A DNA stretch of 64,000 nt from Ziziphus jujuba (GCF_031755915.1 NC_083380.1:30538501-30602500), one strand, 5' to 3'; positions 13,316 to 25,591 are shown, counted from the stretch's first letter. Notes: generated from the sequence alone by a model not told the origin. Numbers and translations are program-made.

Positions 13316-14327
13316 GTAACAATCCATCATAGAAAAACATGTAGATTTTAAAATTTTAATTGAGTTTAATCAATTAGATTGTCCTAAAACCCACCAAGGC
13401 CATGAGACCCATCGAGTTAACTCAACTCACTTAGCAAACGCATCACCAGCAAATTGGGTTTTCACCAAAATCACCAAATTTTCAATTGAAATCATCTACA
13501 CACATTGAATAGGGCTCTTGCCCAATCAATTTCTAATCGAACCACAAAATCCTATGGTCAGCGGTAGCTAGATGCGTCGTGTTCAGCTATTAGAAGCCGG
13601 TCATGGTGGCTTGCGGGTTTCGTTGAAGTTTGGGCTTTTTTTTGGCCATCTCATGCCACCGTATAGCCTTTACTCCCATAATTTGGATCCTTTGAATCCA
13701 TTTCTAGCCTCTATTTATCAAAATTTTTTACAGCTTGAAAGATCCATCAATGAGAAGTTTGGCTAAAATTTTCAACGTGTTTTTCAGCTATCAATGAGAC
13801 TTTTTGACCAAGATGAGTACACCAATACATTTCTCATGTGATGGGCTTTTCGTCGAAGTTTGTAAATTTTGTACATTATTTGATAATTTTTCAATTTTTG
13901 AATCAATTAATTTAATATTGGATAAAATTAGATTGTATTTGAACAACCTAAGACCAAATTGGAGTTGATTTAGTATAATTAGATGTTAATAGGACCCATT
14001 GAAGGGTTCAATTTCATAAAATTGATTTTTGGGTGAAAAACTCCGATTTTGAGTACTAGATCCTAAGGCTCGCAGTAGAATTGGATTCTTCGATGTCCAA
14101 TTTATCTAATATGAGAGTTGAATAAAGTATGTTAAGACATTTGGTATGCACAGATGTCTTGCGTTCGATTTTTGGAACCTAAGAAATATTTTCATGATAT
14201 TATAGGCAGTTGTACAGTTGGAGGCGATTCTGTTGATGAGGACGAGTGAACATTAGCAGTATATGTGAGTGATTTATGTTTTTAAATGATTTTGAGCATA
14301 TATATATAGTTTGAATATTTTTTTATA
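13316..14327 (+). mobile_element. Degenerate LTR-like sequence (left remnant)
   Basis: From 'tgtaacaatccatcatag' at about 13315 the base composition changes to that of a transcribed LTR-like sequence. It has phrases such as gttggaggcgattctgttga and gaggacgagtgaacattagc (14219-14256), which I associate with plant retroelement LTRs. It is cut off at 14328 by the inverted-repeat element and may continue after 18624. There is no intact ORF, only a 64-residue ORF at 13572-13766 with no motif. The family assignment is inference. Confidence 0.35.
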
Positions 14328-14942
14328 GGGTTAATTACACTGCGCATATTCAAGGTTTTTCTTAATTACAGTCGGGTACCTTTAATGTTTTCATAATTAC
14401 ATTGCACACCTTCGAGATTTTCCTTACTTACAACTAGATATCTTTATATTTCTATAATTATATTGCACACCCTCAAAGTTTTTTCTTAACTATAACCCAC
14501 CTTCATGTTTTCATAATTACATCTGCCTCTCTTCTGACAAAATTTCATCCATAAAAATGTATTCTTTCTCTTATATGGCAGTTAAAATTATATTAATTGT
14601 CCCTTGTATATATTAATTAAACGTGGATTTTGATTGATTTGAAAAATAAAATTTTTTTAATTTGAAAATGTTGAAGCCCAACAGATAGTAAGTATAAAAA
14701 TAACAATCAATTTTTAACAGCACCCTCTGGATTGTTTAAAACATAACTTTATGTTTTCTAATTTTTGTTTTTTTTTTAAAAAAAAATTGTTTTCAAAACT
14801 CGTTTTTGAAAATGAGGTTTGGCCAAATTTAGGTTGTCCTTTGGAGTTGTTCATGGAAAAATTTTGAGAAGTTAACCAAATATGAAAAGATAATACTGAC
14901 ATGTATTTTGCAATGAATGGATGTGGAATTTTAATACTAAGA

Positions 14943-15476
14943 TGTAACACCCCGTTCCGAACCATGTCGGAATTTTTGCACATTGACCGAGGTTGACTGT
15001 TGACTGTTGACTGTTGACTTTGACCATTGACCGTTGACCCAAGGGGTCAAAAATTGACTTTTTGACCCGGATAGAATTCTAGGTTGACTGAGGTACCGTT
15101 ATGAAATACACATTGGCACGAGTTCGTAGACTGGTAGGACGTTGAAAACGGAGCTACGGTTTGAAAGTTATGAGCAAAACAAGTTGAGGTCCAATCTGTC
15201 CAAGTGGTGCCGGAGTTGACTTTTTATTTATGGGGAAATGAGCTTTGACTCATGCATGGTTGTGAAGTGCTCGTCGATACGAGTTCACAGACTAGCGGCA
15301 CGCTTAAAACGGACATCTGGTTAAAAAGTTATGGACGCATGAAGTTTGCCGGATACCGTAATATTTTAATGTTTTTGAATCAATGAACAGTGAAATGCCA
15401 TGTGTCGTTACTTGGTTGGTCCACGTGGATGAACAGTGTCACCAATGTGGCTTTTATTTGACAAAAATCTCGAGGA

Positions 15477-15509
<33 letters not shown>

Positions 15510-17764
15510 CCGACCAGCCGCCGGAATCTTCAAATTTTCTGGCCGATTTTCGTTACACGCGCTGGCCAGACGGAAGCCTCTCCTCATTTCCGGCCAAACC
15601 CCAAAATCTCACGACCGCCGGACGCGCCCGGATCGAGGCACCGAAGCTTGGCGATGATTTTTCCCTCCACCGCTGGCCACTGCCGTTTGACCCCTTTTCG
15701 GCCATTTTTCGGCCACACGCACCAGCCATCCCTCACCACCTCCTCATTTCCGGCCAGCCCACCAAATTTCACGGCCACCGGACTTCCGACGCGCCGGGAT
15801 CGGAGCGTTTTCCGGCGAGGGGCCAAAAATCTTCAAACCCCGATTTCTCCGCCGTCCGGCCTCCGTTTGCCTCACCGCCGGTCCCGTTGGAACCCTCTCC
15901 CATCGATCTACAAAACCACCAAAAATCTCAGCCAATGGCCATCGCATGCACCGCCGGTGACCGCTGTTGCTGGTGACCGCGGCGGCTCGCCGGAGGTTAC
16001 TGTTCCGGCGAGTACCCAGTTGCACCGCCAGTCCTTGTCCACTGTTTCCGACCTCCTGAATCCAAATCCGGCATCCTTTTTCGCCAATTCACGACGGTTT
16101 GAGAGAATTGAAGAGTTGAATTTCGAAAGCTTTCCGACGAGATTCCGGCCGCCTCGGGTCCGATCACCGAAAAGTAAGACTGAATCTGTGATCCTCGTTC
16201 CACGAGCTTCGATTCGGAGCACCGGTGAGTCGTGGAATTGATCCCATGGTGGATCATGGTTTAATTGCGTGCTCCAGGTGAGTGACCCACCTTCAAAAAT
16301 ATTTTGGGCAATTAATTATGTTTAATTGGTATTTAAATTATGTTCATGTGGTACAATTTAGTTATGGTTTTATTGTGATTTAATTTATTTATTATGTATG
16401 AGCAAAGTATATTTCGGTAATAGTCGTACGTGGTTTTAAGTATTATTTTGGGCATAATTGGTTTAAATATTTTATGAAAATATTTGTTAAATTAGTGGTT
16501 TAATTCTATAATTATGCCCACGGTATTTTATCTGTTGAACCTCGTATTACGAGAAAATTTTGGTTTATTTGTTATCGATGTTTTCATACCGGTTTGTTAA
16601 ATAAAAATATGTGGGATGGTAAGTGTGAAAATTTAATATATTTCCCACGGTAATTTTGGAAAACAGTACGGTTGGTTTAATAATTATTTTAGACGCACTC
16701 ATACAGTATTGGTGTTCTGGTGTATGTACACGTGGTTTAGCGCGCAAGTATTATGTCTCCCGTGGTTGCCATTGGACAGTGGGTAGGTAAGTTTGATATT
16801 GGCCACAGCCGCCCCTCCCTTGGCCGGGATGATGGTTTCAGCAGCGGTACTGTCGGGACGCCGAAGTGCCGTTTGCAAGTTTCTCTCTTTAATCTCCCCG
16901 CCAGTCGATGCTAGGGACGCTGGGTATCGGAGGGCATCACTGGTATATAGTGTGGTGCGTCAAGTGTAATTTTCAGATAAAGTTTCAAACCCCAAAGGCG
17001 TTCAAAAATTATTTATTATAATTTATTACTTTTTAATTATATATTGGGGTATTTATTTATTTATTGTTTATCAAATGGTTTGATCCCTTAGTTTTTGGGA
17101 AGTGCAAGTATCGGGTCCTGTGAAATTATTTTAAAAGGGAAACATTTCCAACGGAGTGATTAGTGAGGGTTTTGAGAGAAAATATTACTTCAATTGTTTA
17201 TTATTTATTTATCTATTTAATTGCTGGTATTAATTAAATCCCTCTATTTGTTATATTATTAATATTAATATTAAAGGTGTTCGGTAGTTAGGGTCACTCA
17301 CTGAGATGATTAGCATCTCACGTTTTTAAATTCCGTTCCCCTAGGTCCAGGTTGGAGACGTTGATTGTCCGGGGAGAGCCCAACATCTCAGTTCGTTGCC
17401 GAAAGTTCAAGAAGTATTTTTTCCCTTTTTCCTCTCCATCCTGTATTACTTCTTATCTGTCATTGTATAAATTCCACATTTATTGTATAATGCTCTGTAT
17501 ACTGTATTGGACATGTAGTTATTATTTATGCACTAAGTTGTTGTTATTTCTCTGAAGTGCTGTAAATTTGTGAAATCAATTTGTAGTATTGTGGGAGGAA
17601 TAAAGAGATATTTATAGAAGTGTGTTTTCAGTGCAGGTAATTTTTGGTTAGTCCTACCCTTAGGGGAGGTGCTGCCAGATTTTCCGTTGGAAGGTTCGGT
17701 GGTATTTCCCTGGGATTAAAGCTTGTCTAGGGTTCCGGAGAGAAATTCTGGACGGGTCCTGACA
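14943..17764 (+). mobile_element. Solo LTR (copy 1) of a long-LTR retrotransposon
   Basis: A 2.8-kb unit starts TGTAACACCCCGTTCCGAA and ends GGACGGGTCCTGACA, the canonical TG...CA LTR form. It is flanked by aaga(t) on the left and aagat on the right, a near-perfect short target duplication. Copy 2 at 20460-23481 shares these blocks in the same order: the TTGACC-rich start, a GC-rich CCGG-dense middle, 'ggtgagtgacccaccttc', a 'ccgcccctcc..ggccggga' block, 'gggtcactcactga.atgatt', 'ttccgttcccctaggtccag' and 'ggttagtcctacccttaggg' near the 3' end. No gag-pol sequence is adjacent, so it is a solo LTR. It lies inside the inverted-repeat element. The long LTR, the 5-bp-type duplication and the TGTAACACCC start suggest a Ty3/gypsy element, perhaps the Tekay/Del chromovirus type. 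That assignment is inference. Confidence 0.82.
15477..15507 (+). repeat. GA microsatellite inside LTR copy 1
   Basis: A run of about 13 GA/AG units with one interruption, at the junction between the AT-moderate 5' part of the LTR and its GC-rich part. Copy 2 has T/C-rich repeats at about 21048-21190 in the corresponding place. Confidence 0.85.
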
Positions 17765-17777
17765 AAGATCCTTAATT

Positions 17778-17782
<5 letters not shown>

Positions 17783-17832
<50 letters not shown>
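17783..17832. repeat. TA microsatellite
   Basis: About 22 near-perfect TA units just outside LTR copy 1, within the core of the inverted-repeat element. Confidence 0.9.
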
Positions 17833-17833
<1 letters not shown>

Positions 17834-18624
17834 AGTTTCTTTTTTGTATATAACCGTTAAAAGTTACGTAGGGTATCCATGACTATAGAATTTTAATAAT
17901 GTTTCCTGCACTTTACAATATTTAATATAATATATAACTAGTTCTACTAAGAAAAAAAGAAAATTAAGAAAAAAATTAAGGAAAAGAAAACAGCTACACA
18001 CTACAATCACCAAGAAAGGCATAATTTATAAAAATATATAATATCACAAGGGTGACCCTTGTTATAGCCGTTGAAAACATGAAGTTCACCAATCCCCCAA
18101 TGCACATATCACAAGTTTGGCCATTCCTATTTGGCCATTCATCTTCAAAAACAAGTTTTGAAAACAAATTTTAAAATAAAAAAATTAGAAAATATAAAAA
18201 TTGTGTTTTAAATATTCCAGAGGGTGTTGTTAAAAATTGATAGCTATTCTTGTATTTACTATCTGACGGGGCTTCAACTTTTCCCAATTAAAAAAACTTT
18301 ATTTTTCAAATTAATTAAAATCTACGTTTAATTAATATATACAATGGACAATTAATAAAATTTTAACTGCCACATAAAAGAGATAGTACATTTTTATAGA
18401 TGAAATTTTATCAGAAGGGAGATGGATGTAATTATGAAAACATGAAGGTATCCGGTTGTAATTAAGAAAAAAACCTCGAGGGTGTGCGTTGTAATTATGG
18501 AAACATAAAAGTATTCGGTTGTAATTAAGGAAAACTTCAAGGGTGTGCGATGTAATTATGTAAATATTGAAGGTATTCGGTTGTAATTAAGGAAAACTTC
18601 GAAGGTGCACAATGTAACTAACCC

Positions 18625-20459
18625 TTTTATATATATATATATATATAGAGTTTGATTTAAATACTTATCATATGCATATATGAATATATGCTTATATATA
18701 TATATATATGTTCTCATTTCGTACGACTTTTTAACAAATTCTTAAATGATTTGAAATTTTTTTAAGTTCATGATGAATTTGAAAATCTTGATATTTGAAT
18801 TAATATTTTAGTATTTTTGAAAAATAATTGGTTTTAAAAAAAATTAGAAATTGTATATTTTGAAGTATATATAAATGTTTTGTATTTCACGGTGTTTAGG
18901 GTGGTTTATGGTGATATATATTTCACTATTAGTATTTATGTTTTGACATAAAATGATGATGTAAAATTTTTTGAAATTTTCAAATAAATGATTAAGTTTG
19001 AATATTAAATTCTGGTCAATGGTACTGTATTTGTTTAGGAAAAATTAAAAATATAATTTTGAAAGGGTTTTTTATGAGTATTGTACTATTATTTTTAAAA
19101 GGTATAGCATATAATACAAATAGTTCGATTTTATGTTATTAGCTGTGTACAGACTTAGTCATTCTATATATAGTTATGATATAATAAAATAATGATTGAG
19201 TTGTGTGCTGTTCTGTTGGAATGATGATGAGTTGTGTATCATTTCCTCATGACTATAGAATGATAAGTTGTCATGATATAAGAGAATGATAATTGAGTTT
19301 TGTGTCATTCTGTTTGGTTGATGATAGGTTGTATGCCACTCTCTAATGGCATTGATTTCTTTGTATCTATTTACCGTTTGGTGGTGTTTTGGGACACCGT
19401 AACCTTCTGGCAACACTGTACACCATATGGTACATTGTATGTTTTATTTTTTGATATATATATATATTGGTGACTTTACTTAGTTTTTATTATCATTCCT
19501 ATGATTATTGATTATATTGTTTATTGTTCAGCATTATGTTTATGTTCAGTTGGTTATTAATATTTTAAATTTTTTAATTATGAAATGCTCATTTTATAAT
19601 ATTGAGTTGTAGTACAAATTGAGTTTTGTGAAATTGTTTTAAAAAGAGGAACTTAAAAAAAAAAAATAGATATAAAGTCTTGAATGAAAAGTCTTGAAAT
19701 TAAATTACTATGTTAATATTATTATTTTATTCCATCCATTAAGCTAGTCTCATAATTTTTTATCTTTTAAACTTTTGCTCTAAGCTTCAGTTAACTAGTC
19801 TCATAGTTTTTTATCTTTTAAACTTTTTCTCTAGGCTTCAATTAACAGTTGGTGCATATTACATCTAGAATTGTTCATCATTATTTTTGTACATTTCATT
19901 GTTCTTGTATCTTTATCTTCATTGCATTTCCACTGTTAATGTACAGTTTCTTTTCTGCTCTTTTATGAGACTGTTGTTTTATTTATTTTTGAACTCATTT
20001 AATTCTTTTAGTATATTTTGGTGGATTAACTTAATATGTATGTCTTTATTTTTATTTTCTTTCTCTTGGGTCTTAAGTTGGAATCTTTGATGGGTATGAC
20101 TATGATTTACAAAAATTTTATTAAAAGTATTTACGTTTCTCCATTTAACTATTAAGTTATACCCAACTTAAGGAAATATTCCGTTGAACTTTTGGTACAT
20201 GTTCAATGGGATTTTCCGAAACCATCTTAAATGTTCATAAAAGGCTTTAAGAGCAGTTCTATCATTTCTGATATTGGAAATGTAGAATTAAAACTTAGAT
20301 TATTATTTGAGAACACAATTATTTTGTCATTTGACTATCACACAGAGACAAGTGTGATACAATTAGAGTAATATATGATTTGTAATGAACAGTGGTAGAT
20401 TCAGAAATTTAGTTTAAGCGTTATCATTGTATAACAAAATATAATAATGAAAGCAATGG
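18625..20459 (+). mobile_element. Degenerate LTR-like sequence (right remnant)
   Basis: Unassigned sequence between the inverted-repeat element and LTR copy 2. At 19625-19655 the string gtgaaattgttttaaaaaga resembles an LTR block in copies 1 and 2 (gtgaaattattttaaaaggg near 17120). Around 19190-19340 'gttgtgt.tcattc.gtt' is repeated three times. It may be the continuation of the LTR-like remnant ending at 14327, both parts separated by the younger insertions. No intact coding region. Confidence 0.3.
19743..19847. repeat. Two-unit tandem repeat, ~53 bp
   Basis: The block 'ctagtctcata.ttttttatc' followed by 'ttttaaactttt.ctcta' and 'gcttca.ttaa' occurs twice in a row with a few substitutions. 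Confidence 0.8.
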
Positions 20460-23400
20460 TGTAACACCTCGTCCCGAAGTACACCAGAAGTTTTCCAACT
20501 TTGACCGAGGTTGACCGTTGACCGTTGACTTTGACCGTTGACCGAATGGGTCAAAAGTTGACTTTTTGATTCAGATGGAATTCTAGATTAACTAAGGTAC
20601 CGTTACGAAGTACACGTTGGTACGAGTTCGTAGACTAGTAGCACGTTGAAAACGGAGCTACGGTTTGAAAGTTATGAGCAAAACAAGTTGAGGTCGAAGG
20701 GGTGCCGGAGTTGACTTTTTATTTATGGAGAAATGAGCTTTGACTCATACATGATTGTAAAATGCTCGTTGATACGAGTCCGTAGACTAGCGGCACTTCC
20801 GATTTGGACATGTGGTTTGAAAGTTATGGAGCTGTAGAGTTTTTCAAATACTATATTATTTTAATATTATTTTTTTTTTAAACGTGTAACATTGTGCCAT
20901 GTGTGACTTAATAAATGTGACCATGTGTCACCATGTTGAGATGCCACATGTCAACCATGTTTAATATCATATTATTTTATTGTTATTTTATATAATAATA
21001 TTATTTTTAATATTATTTAATTATTTAAATTTATTTTCTTTTTATTTTCTTTCTCTTTCTTTTTCTTTTCTTTTTTCTTTTTTTTCTTTTCCCCCACGTG
21101 GGAAAAAAGGGCCACGGGCATGTTCTTCTTCTTCTTCTTTCTTCTTCTTCTTCCTCCTTCTTCTTCCTTTCCTTTCCTTCTTCCTCTCGGGCCGTCGCCG
21201 TTTCTTCGTTTCCGGCCACCACCTTGCTACACGCGCCGGCCAGTGATGAGCGGAGGGAGGAGGCGAGCTCGGCCGTAAAATTTCACGGTCACCGGCCACC
21301 AGACGCGCTCAGATCGGGTCGGGGAAGCCGCCGGCCGAAACTTTTCTCTCTCCTCTTTTCTTGTGTTTTCCGGCCAGCCCAGTCCAAATTGCCACCCTTT
21401 TTCCCCTATTTTGGATCCTCTGAGTTCAAATATGGCCTTCAATTTCCAAAATTCGAAGCGGTTTGTGAGATATGAGAAAATCAAAACCTGCCGAAGCTTT
21501 CCGGCCACCACCGGCGGAATTGGGGTCAATGGAGACCGGTAATGCGATCCTCGTTCCACAAGCTTCGATTTGGTATATTATTCGACAATTTTGGTTAACG
21601 TTTGTGTTTAACCCCCTGGATACCAGGTATTATTTACCCGAATAAAATATTATTTTATTTGACTGTGTAAAATTGTTAATTTAGGAGCACGTGTGAATTG
21701 TGGAATCGATCCTATGGTGGATCGTGGTTTAATTGCGTGTTCCAGGTGAGTGACCCACCTTCAAATTAATTTCGGGAATTAAATTTGTGAATATTATATG
21801 TGATTTGAATATTTGAAATTTATATTCTATATGTCAAATATTTAATTGATTTATTGTGGAAATTATTGGTGGATTTATTTTGATTAAATAAAATATGAAT
21901 TATATAAATTTATGCCATGTGAAAATTATTTTATGGTATTGAAAATTGTGGAATTTAATTATATATGAAATTCTTGTGGTTTTAACATTATTTTGGGCAT
22001 GATTTGATTTTCAAATATTTCAAGGAAAATATTTGTTTATGTTGGTGACTCCAATTTTTATAAGTATGCCCATGGAATGTTATGTGATTTAATTTATTAT
22101 ATTTCAAAAATATTTATGCTATTGGAAAAATTTGAATGCTTAAATTGGTGAATTTGAGAGCTGGTGGATTTGAAAATTATGGAATTTATGCGATGAATTT
22201 ATGACGATGATTATAAAGGAATTGTGGGAAATTTACGGGTTTAATTGGATGGAATAAACCCGGTATGTTATGGAAAATTTGAGATTTTGAGATATAAAAT
22301 AAATATGTGGATTTTATGATTTTTAGATGCACCATATACGTACTGGTGTTCTGTTTATATGTGACATGGTTAGTGTGCACACGGATGTGATTAGCGCGCA
22401 GGTGGGTGTGAGTAGTGCGCAGGTGATTTTGTGAGGTTGTCCTATATTTGCCATCGGATGAGGGTAGGCCGCCCCTCCATGGCCGGGACACCTGTTTGCA
22501 GCGGCGCGGTGGGACGCCACGCGACCGTATGCCGGTTTCTCTCTATAATCTCCTTTCTGACGGTACCTTGGGACGCTGGGTACTATTGGCGCCACTGGTA
22601 TATAGTGGGTGCATCAAGTGATTTTCAGAACTGGGATTTTAAAATAAATATTTTGAAGTTGTATTGGAATTAAGAATATAATTAATACTGTGTTTATTAT
22701 TTATTTGAGTGGGGATTTTAAATTGATTTAATTTTTTTTCCCTTTACTTAATTATTTAATAAATTAATTTCCTTTTAATTATAAATTTGGAATGCTTGAT
22801 TTATTATATTTTATTTGATATTTAATTGAATAAATTGATTCCTTGGTTTTCGGGGATTATGAATAAAGAGTTTTGTGAAAATGTTTTAAAAGGGAAACGT
22901 TTCCAACCGAGAGAATCGTAAGGGTTTTGAGAGAAAATATTATTTCCAATTAATTATTATTTATCTACTTAATTATCGTGGTATTATAATTGTATAGTAG
23001 ATAGGGTCACTCACTGAAATGATTAGCATCTCATATTTTTAAATTCCGTTCCCCTAGGTCCAGGTTGGGTGACGTCGATCATCAGGGGCGAGCCCGACGT
23101 CTCAGTTCATTGTCGAAAGTTCAAAAAGCATCTCCTTTCCTTTTTCCTCTCCATCCTGTATTACTTCCTTGTCGGTCATTGTATTAATTTCATATTTATT
23201 TGTATAATACTCTGTATACTGTATTGGACATTTATGTATTATTTATGCATTGAGTTACCGTTATTCTTTTGAAGTGCTGTAAATGTGTGGAATCAACTTG
23301 TAGTAATGTGAGAGGAATAAGGGGATGAATATAGAAGTGTGTTTTTAGTGTAGGTAATTTTTGGTTAGTCCTACCCTTAGGGAAGGTGCTGCCGGATTTT

Positions 23401-23481
23401 CCATTGGAAGGTTCGGTGGTATTTTCCTGGGATTAGGGCTTGTCTAGGGTTCCGGGGAGGAATTCTGGACGGGTCCTGACA
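20460..23481 (+). mobile_element. Solo LTR (copy 2), same family as copy 1
   Basis: A 3.0-kb unit from TGTAACACCTCGTCCCGAA to GGACGGGTCCTGACA, in the same orientation as copy 1. A perfect 5-bp target duplication aatgg flanks it (20455-20459 and 23482-23486), which fixes both ends and shows this is an independent insertion rather than the partner LTR of copy 1. It has the same ordered blocks as copy 1, including 'gatccta/ctggtggatc' with 'gtttaattgcgtg' and the GC-rich CCGG-dense middle (about 21090-21560). Copy 2 has an extra ~130-bp stretch (about 21570-21690) before the 'gtggaatcgatcc' block. No internal retrotransposon region is present beside it, so it is a solo LTR left by unequal recombination. 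Confidence 0.85.
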
Positions 23482-23486
23482 AATGG

Positions 23487-25590
23487 TAATATAGATGGTT
23501 GCTTTATCTTAATAATTATACATGGAAGTTTTTCATTTATAGTATTTTAAATTTTAAAATGGAAGTTATTTGCTATAATTTGGAATCAAAATGAAATGAT
23601 TTTTTTTTCCTCTCAGATAAGAACTTTTAATTTCTAGGCAAAGTTAAAAAAAAAAAAAAGAAAAGAAAAAGCTAACTAAATTAATAAAATGGAGGAATCA
23701 TATAGACATCAATAATTATTAGAAAAAAAAATAAGAGAAAAATTTAGTTGATTAATGATATAAAATAATTTCGGTTGCTTTCCACAAAAAGGTAGCTTAT
23801 GAGAGAAAAAAATAATTTTCGAAAAAATATTTTATAGACATAAAAAATACATATCTTTTCTAAAAATAAACCAAAATGGAAAATATTTAATTTTTTAAGA
23901 GGGGAGTAACCTTTTATCTTTAAGAAAATTTTTGGAAAATATTTAATTTTTTTAAGAGGGGCACTACCTTTTATCTTTAAGATAATTTTTTTCCAAAAAC
24001 AAGTACGAATGTATTTTTATAAAAGAAAAAAAAAAATTGAGGGAAGGGATAAAAATGGTGTGAGGAAAAGCAAAAAGGGGAGGAAGTCTTGGTGCTTAGC
24101 TTTTTTTTTTTTTAAATTACAAATAATTCTAAATTTTATTATCCAATAATTCAAATCTATATTTTTATGATATAGACAAAAATACTCAACCATTAAATCT
24201 TATTAGTGCTTAGTTTTTACCTTTTACCAAAACTGTTTTACATAGCTTTCATTTTGGAGTGGCTTCTTTGTCGTCCTATTTGGATAGAAAGAATGATAAA
24301 ACTACCCTTTTTGGTTCTGGGCTATACTGAATCCGCCGTAAAACATAAATTATTTTTAAAATTCTTTGCACTAAATCTAAGACACGGACTTTGTTGGCCC
24401 AATGGACCTTTTAAAGCCTTATCTGCGCATTTGATATATGGATTATGGATAAGGTTCATGGGTCATGCAATTTGTCCTCTTTAAAAAACGGGTTATGACT
24501 TAAAAGATTCTTTTCATAGTTTCGAGATACAGTTATTATTATTTATTTTTGGGCATAGACAGCCCATATAAAATAGACAAATAAATTCAATTTAAAATTT
24601 TTATTAATAAAATGTTAATAAATATTTGACAAAATTAATCATATACACGGTATAAGAATAAAATAAAGTAAGTTATAAATTTCCTTTTTAAATGAAGTTA
24701 CATAGATGCATTATTAAACAAATTTTAGCAGAAAAAGACAATAATTTAAAATTTAAAGGACAATATGAAAGCTATGCAGCATATCATATTATTATATATT
24801 CTGGAAAACCATTTGAAATATCAAGTGTGATCTTCCTTTTAAAATTTAATATCAAGGTTTTTTTTTTTTTTTTTTTTTTTTTGGTTGGGGTTGTGTGGGG
24901 GGGGGGGGGGGGGGGAGATCAGGTATGTAAACTATTAACTAGGGTAAACAGAAAATAATATAGGAAGTAATTGTTTCTATTTCCATGATGTGTCAATTTA
25001 TACATATATATATGAGTTCTCTGATGAGAATTTAATATGAAAATATACATTCCAAATTCTAATTCAAGCTAACTCATAGTACGTATCTAACAACTATAAT
25101 ACATTTGAAATTCATAAATAGCAACTATACATTTGAAATTGAAATTCAAAACTTACTTTTAAATATATCACATATTTATCCATACAGGATATATATATGG
25201 GAACAATATTATTCAGATTAAGGATATTTTACTATATATAAATTGTCCGTTTCAAATAAAGTTTATTATACTTAAAAACAAAATAAAGTTACCTTTGATG
25301 TTTAAGGTTCATCTTATTTTATTTAAATAAAATTTATTTTTAATTATTTTAAATTTTAATTGAAAAATAAATTTTATTTAAATATCAAATTATTAATAAA
25401 TATATTTTTAATCCTGAAGATGGAGATTCATGCTACGGATTTTAATCACATAAAATAATAATTTTGTTATTAAATTATTGATTGTTGTAAACAATATAAA
25501 CATTTAAAACATTGGATATGGTTACAATAACTATTGATTTGCTGCACCACATTTTTCTTTTTCTATATATATTTTTTTCCTGGGCTATTT
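23487..25590. other. AT-rich gene-free DNA with homopolymer tract
   Basis: It includes a ~57-bp two-unit tandem repeat at 23878-23992 (unit containing 'atttaattttttaagagggg' and 'ccttttatctttaag'). A 25-T run followed closely by a 19-G run lies at 24858-24915. The ORFs at 24206-24484 and 24692-24958 show no recognisable domain, and the latter reads through the T/G tract. Confidence 0.55.
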
Positions 25591-25591
25591 G

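Larger units (their letters stand above)
14328..18624. mobile_element. Terminal-inverted-repeat DNA element, split by a solo LTR
   Basis: The left arm (about 14328-14850) and right arm (about 18105-18624) are inverted copies over roughly 520 bp at an estimated 85-90% identity. The left end reads GGGTTAATTACACTGCGCA, and the reverse complement of the right end reads GGGTTAGTTACATTGTGCA. Each arm contains three or four imperfect ~65-bp direct subrepeats (motif TTGCACACCTTCGAGGTTTT / TTAATTACAACCGGATACC). Flanks are ttttttata on the left and ttttatata on the right, a possible 9-bp target duplication with 7 matches, but the site is AT-rich. Without the inserted LTR the element would be about 1.5 kb and has no transposase ORF. 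The long arms and possible 9-bp duplication fit a Mutator-like non-autonomous element, but other DNA-transposon types are not excluded. Confidence 0.75.

Noticed and set aside
15383..16241. Two 197-codon ORFs and several antisense ORFs
   Set aside because: They lie in the GC-rich part of an LTR, overlap in all directions, lack motifs, and are not conserved in frame in LTR copy 2.
21031..21559. ORFs of 63-125 codons on both strands in LTR copy 2
   Set aside because: Low-complexity poly-Ser/Arg/Lys translations of a C/T-rich tract in an LTR, not genes.
24206..24484. 92-codon ORF with hydrophobic start
   Set aside because: No recognisable domain, no splice partners, and it lies in repeat-rich AT DNA.
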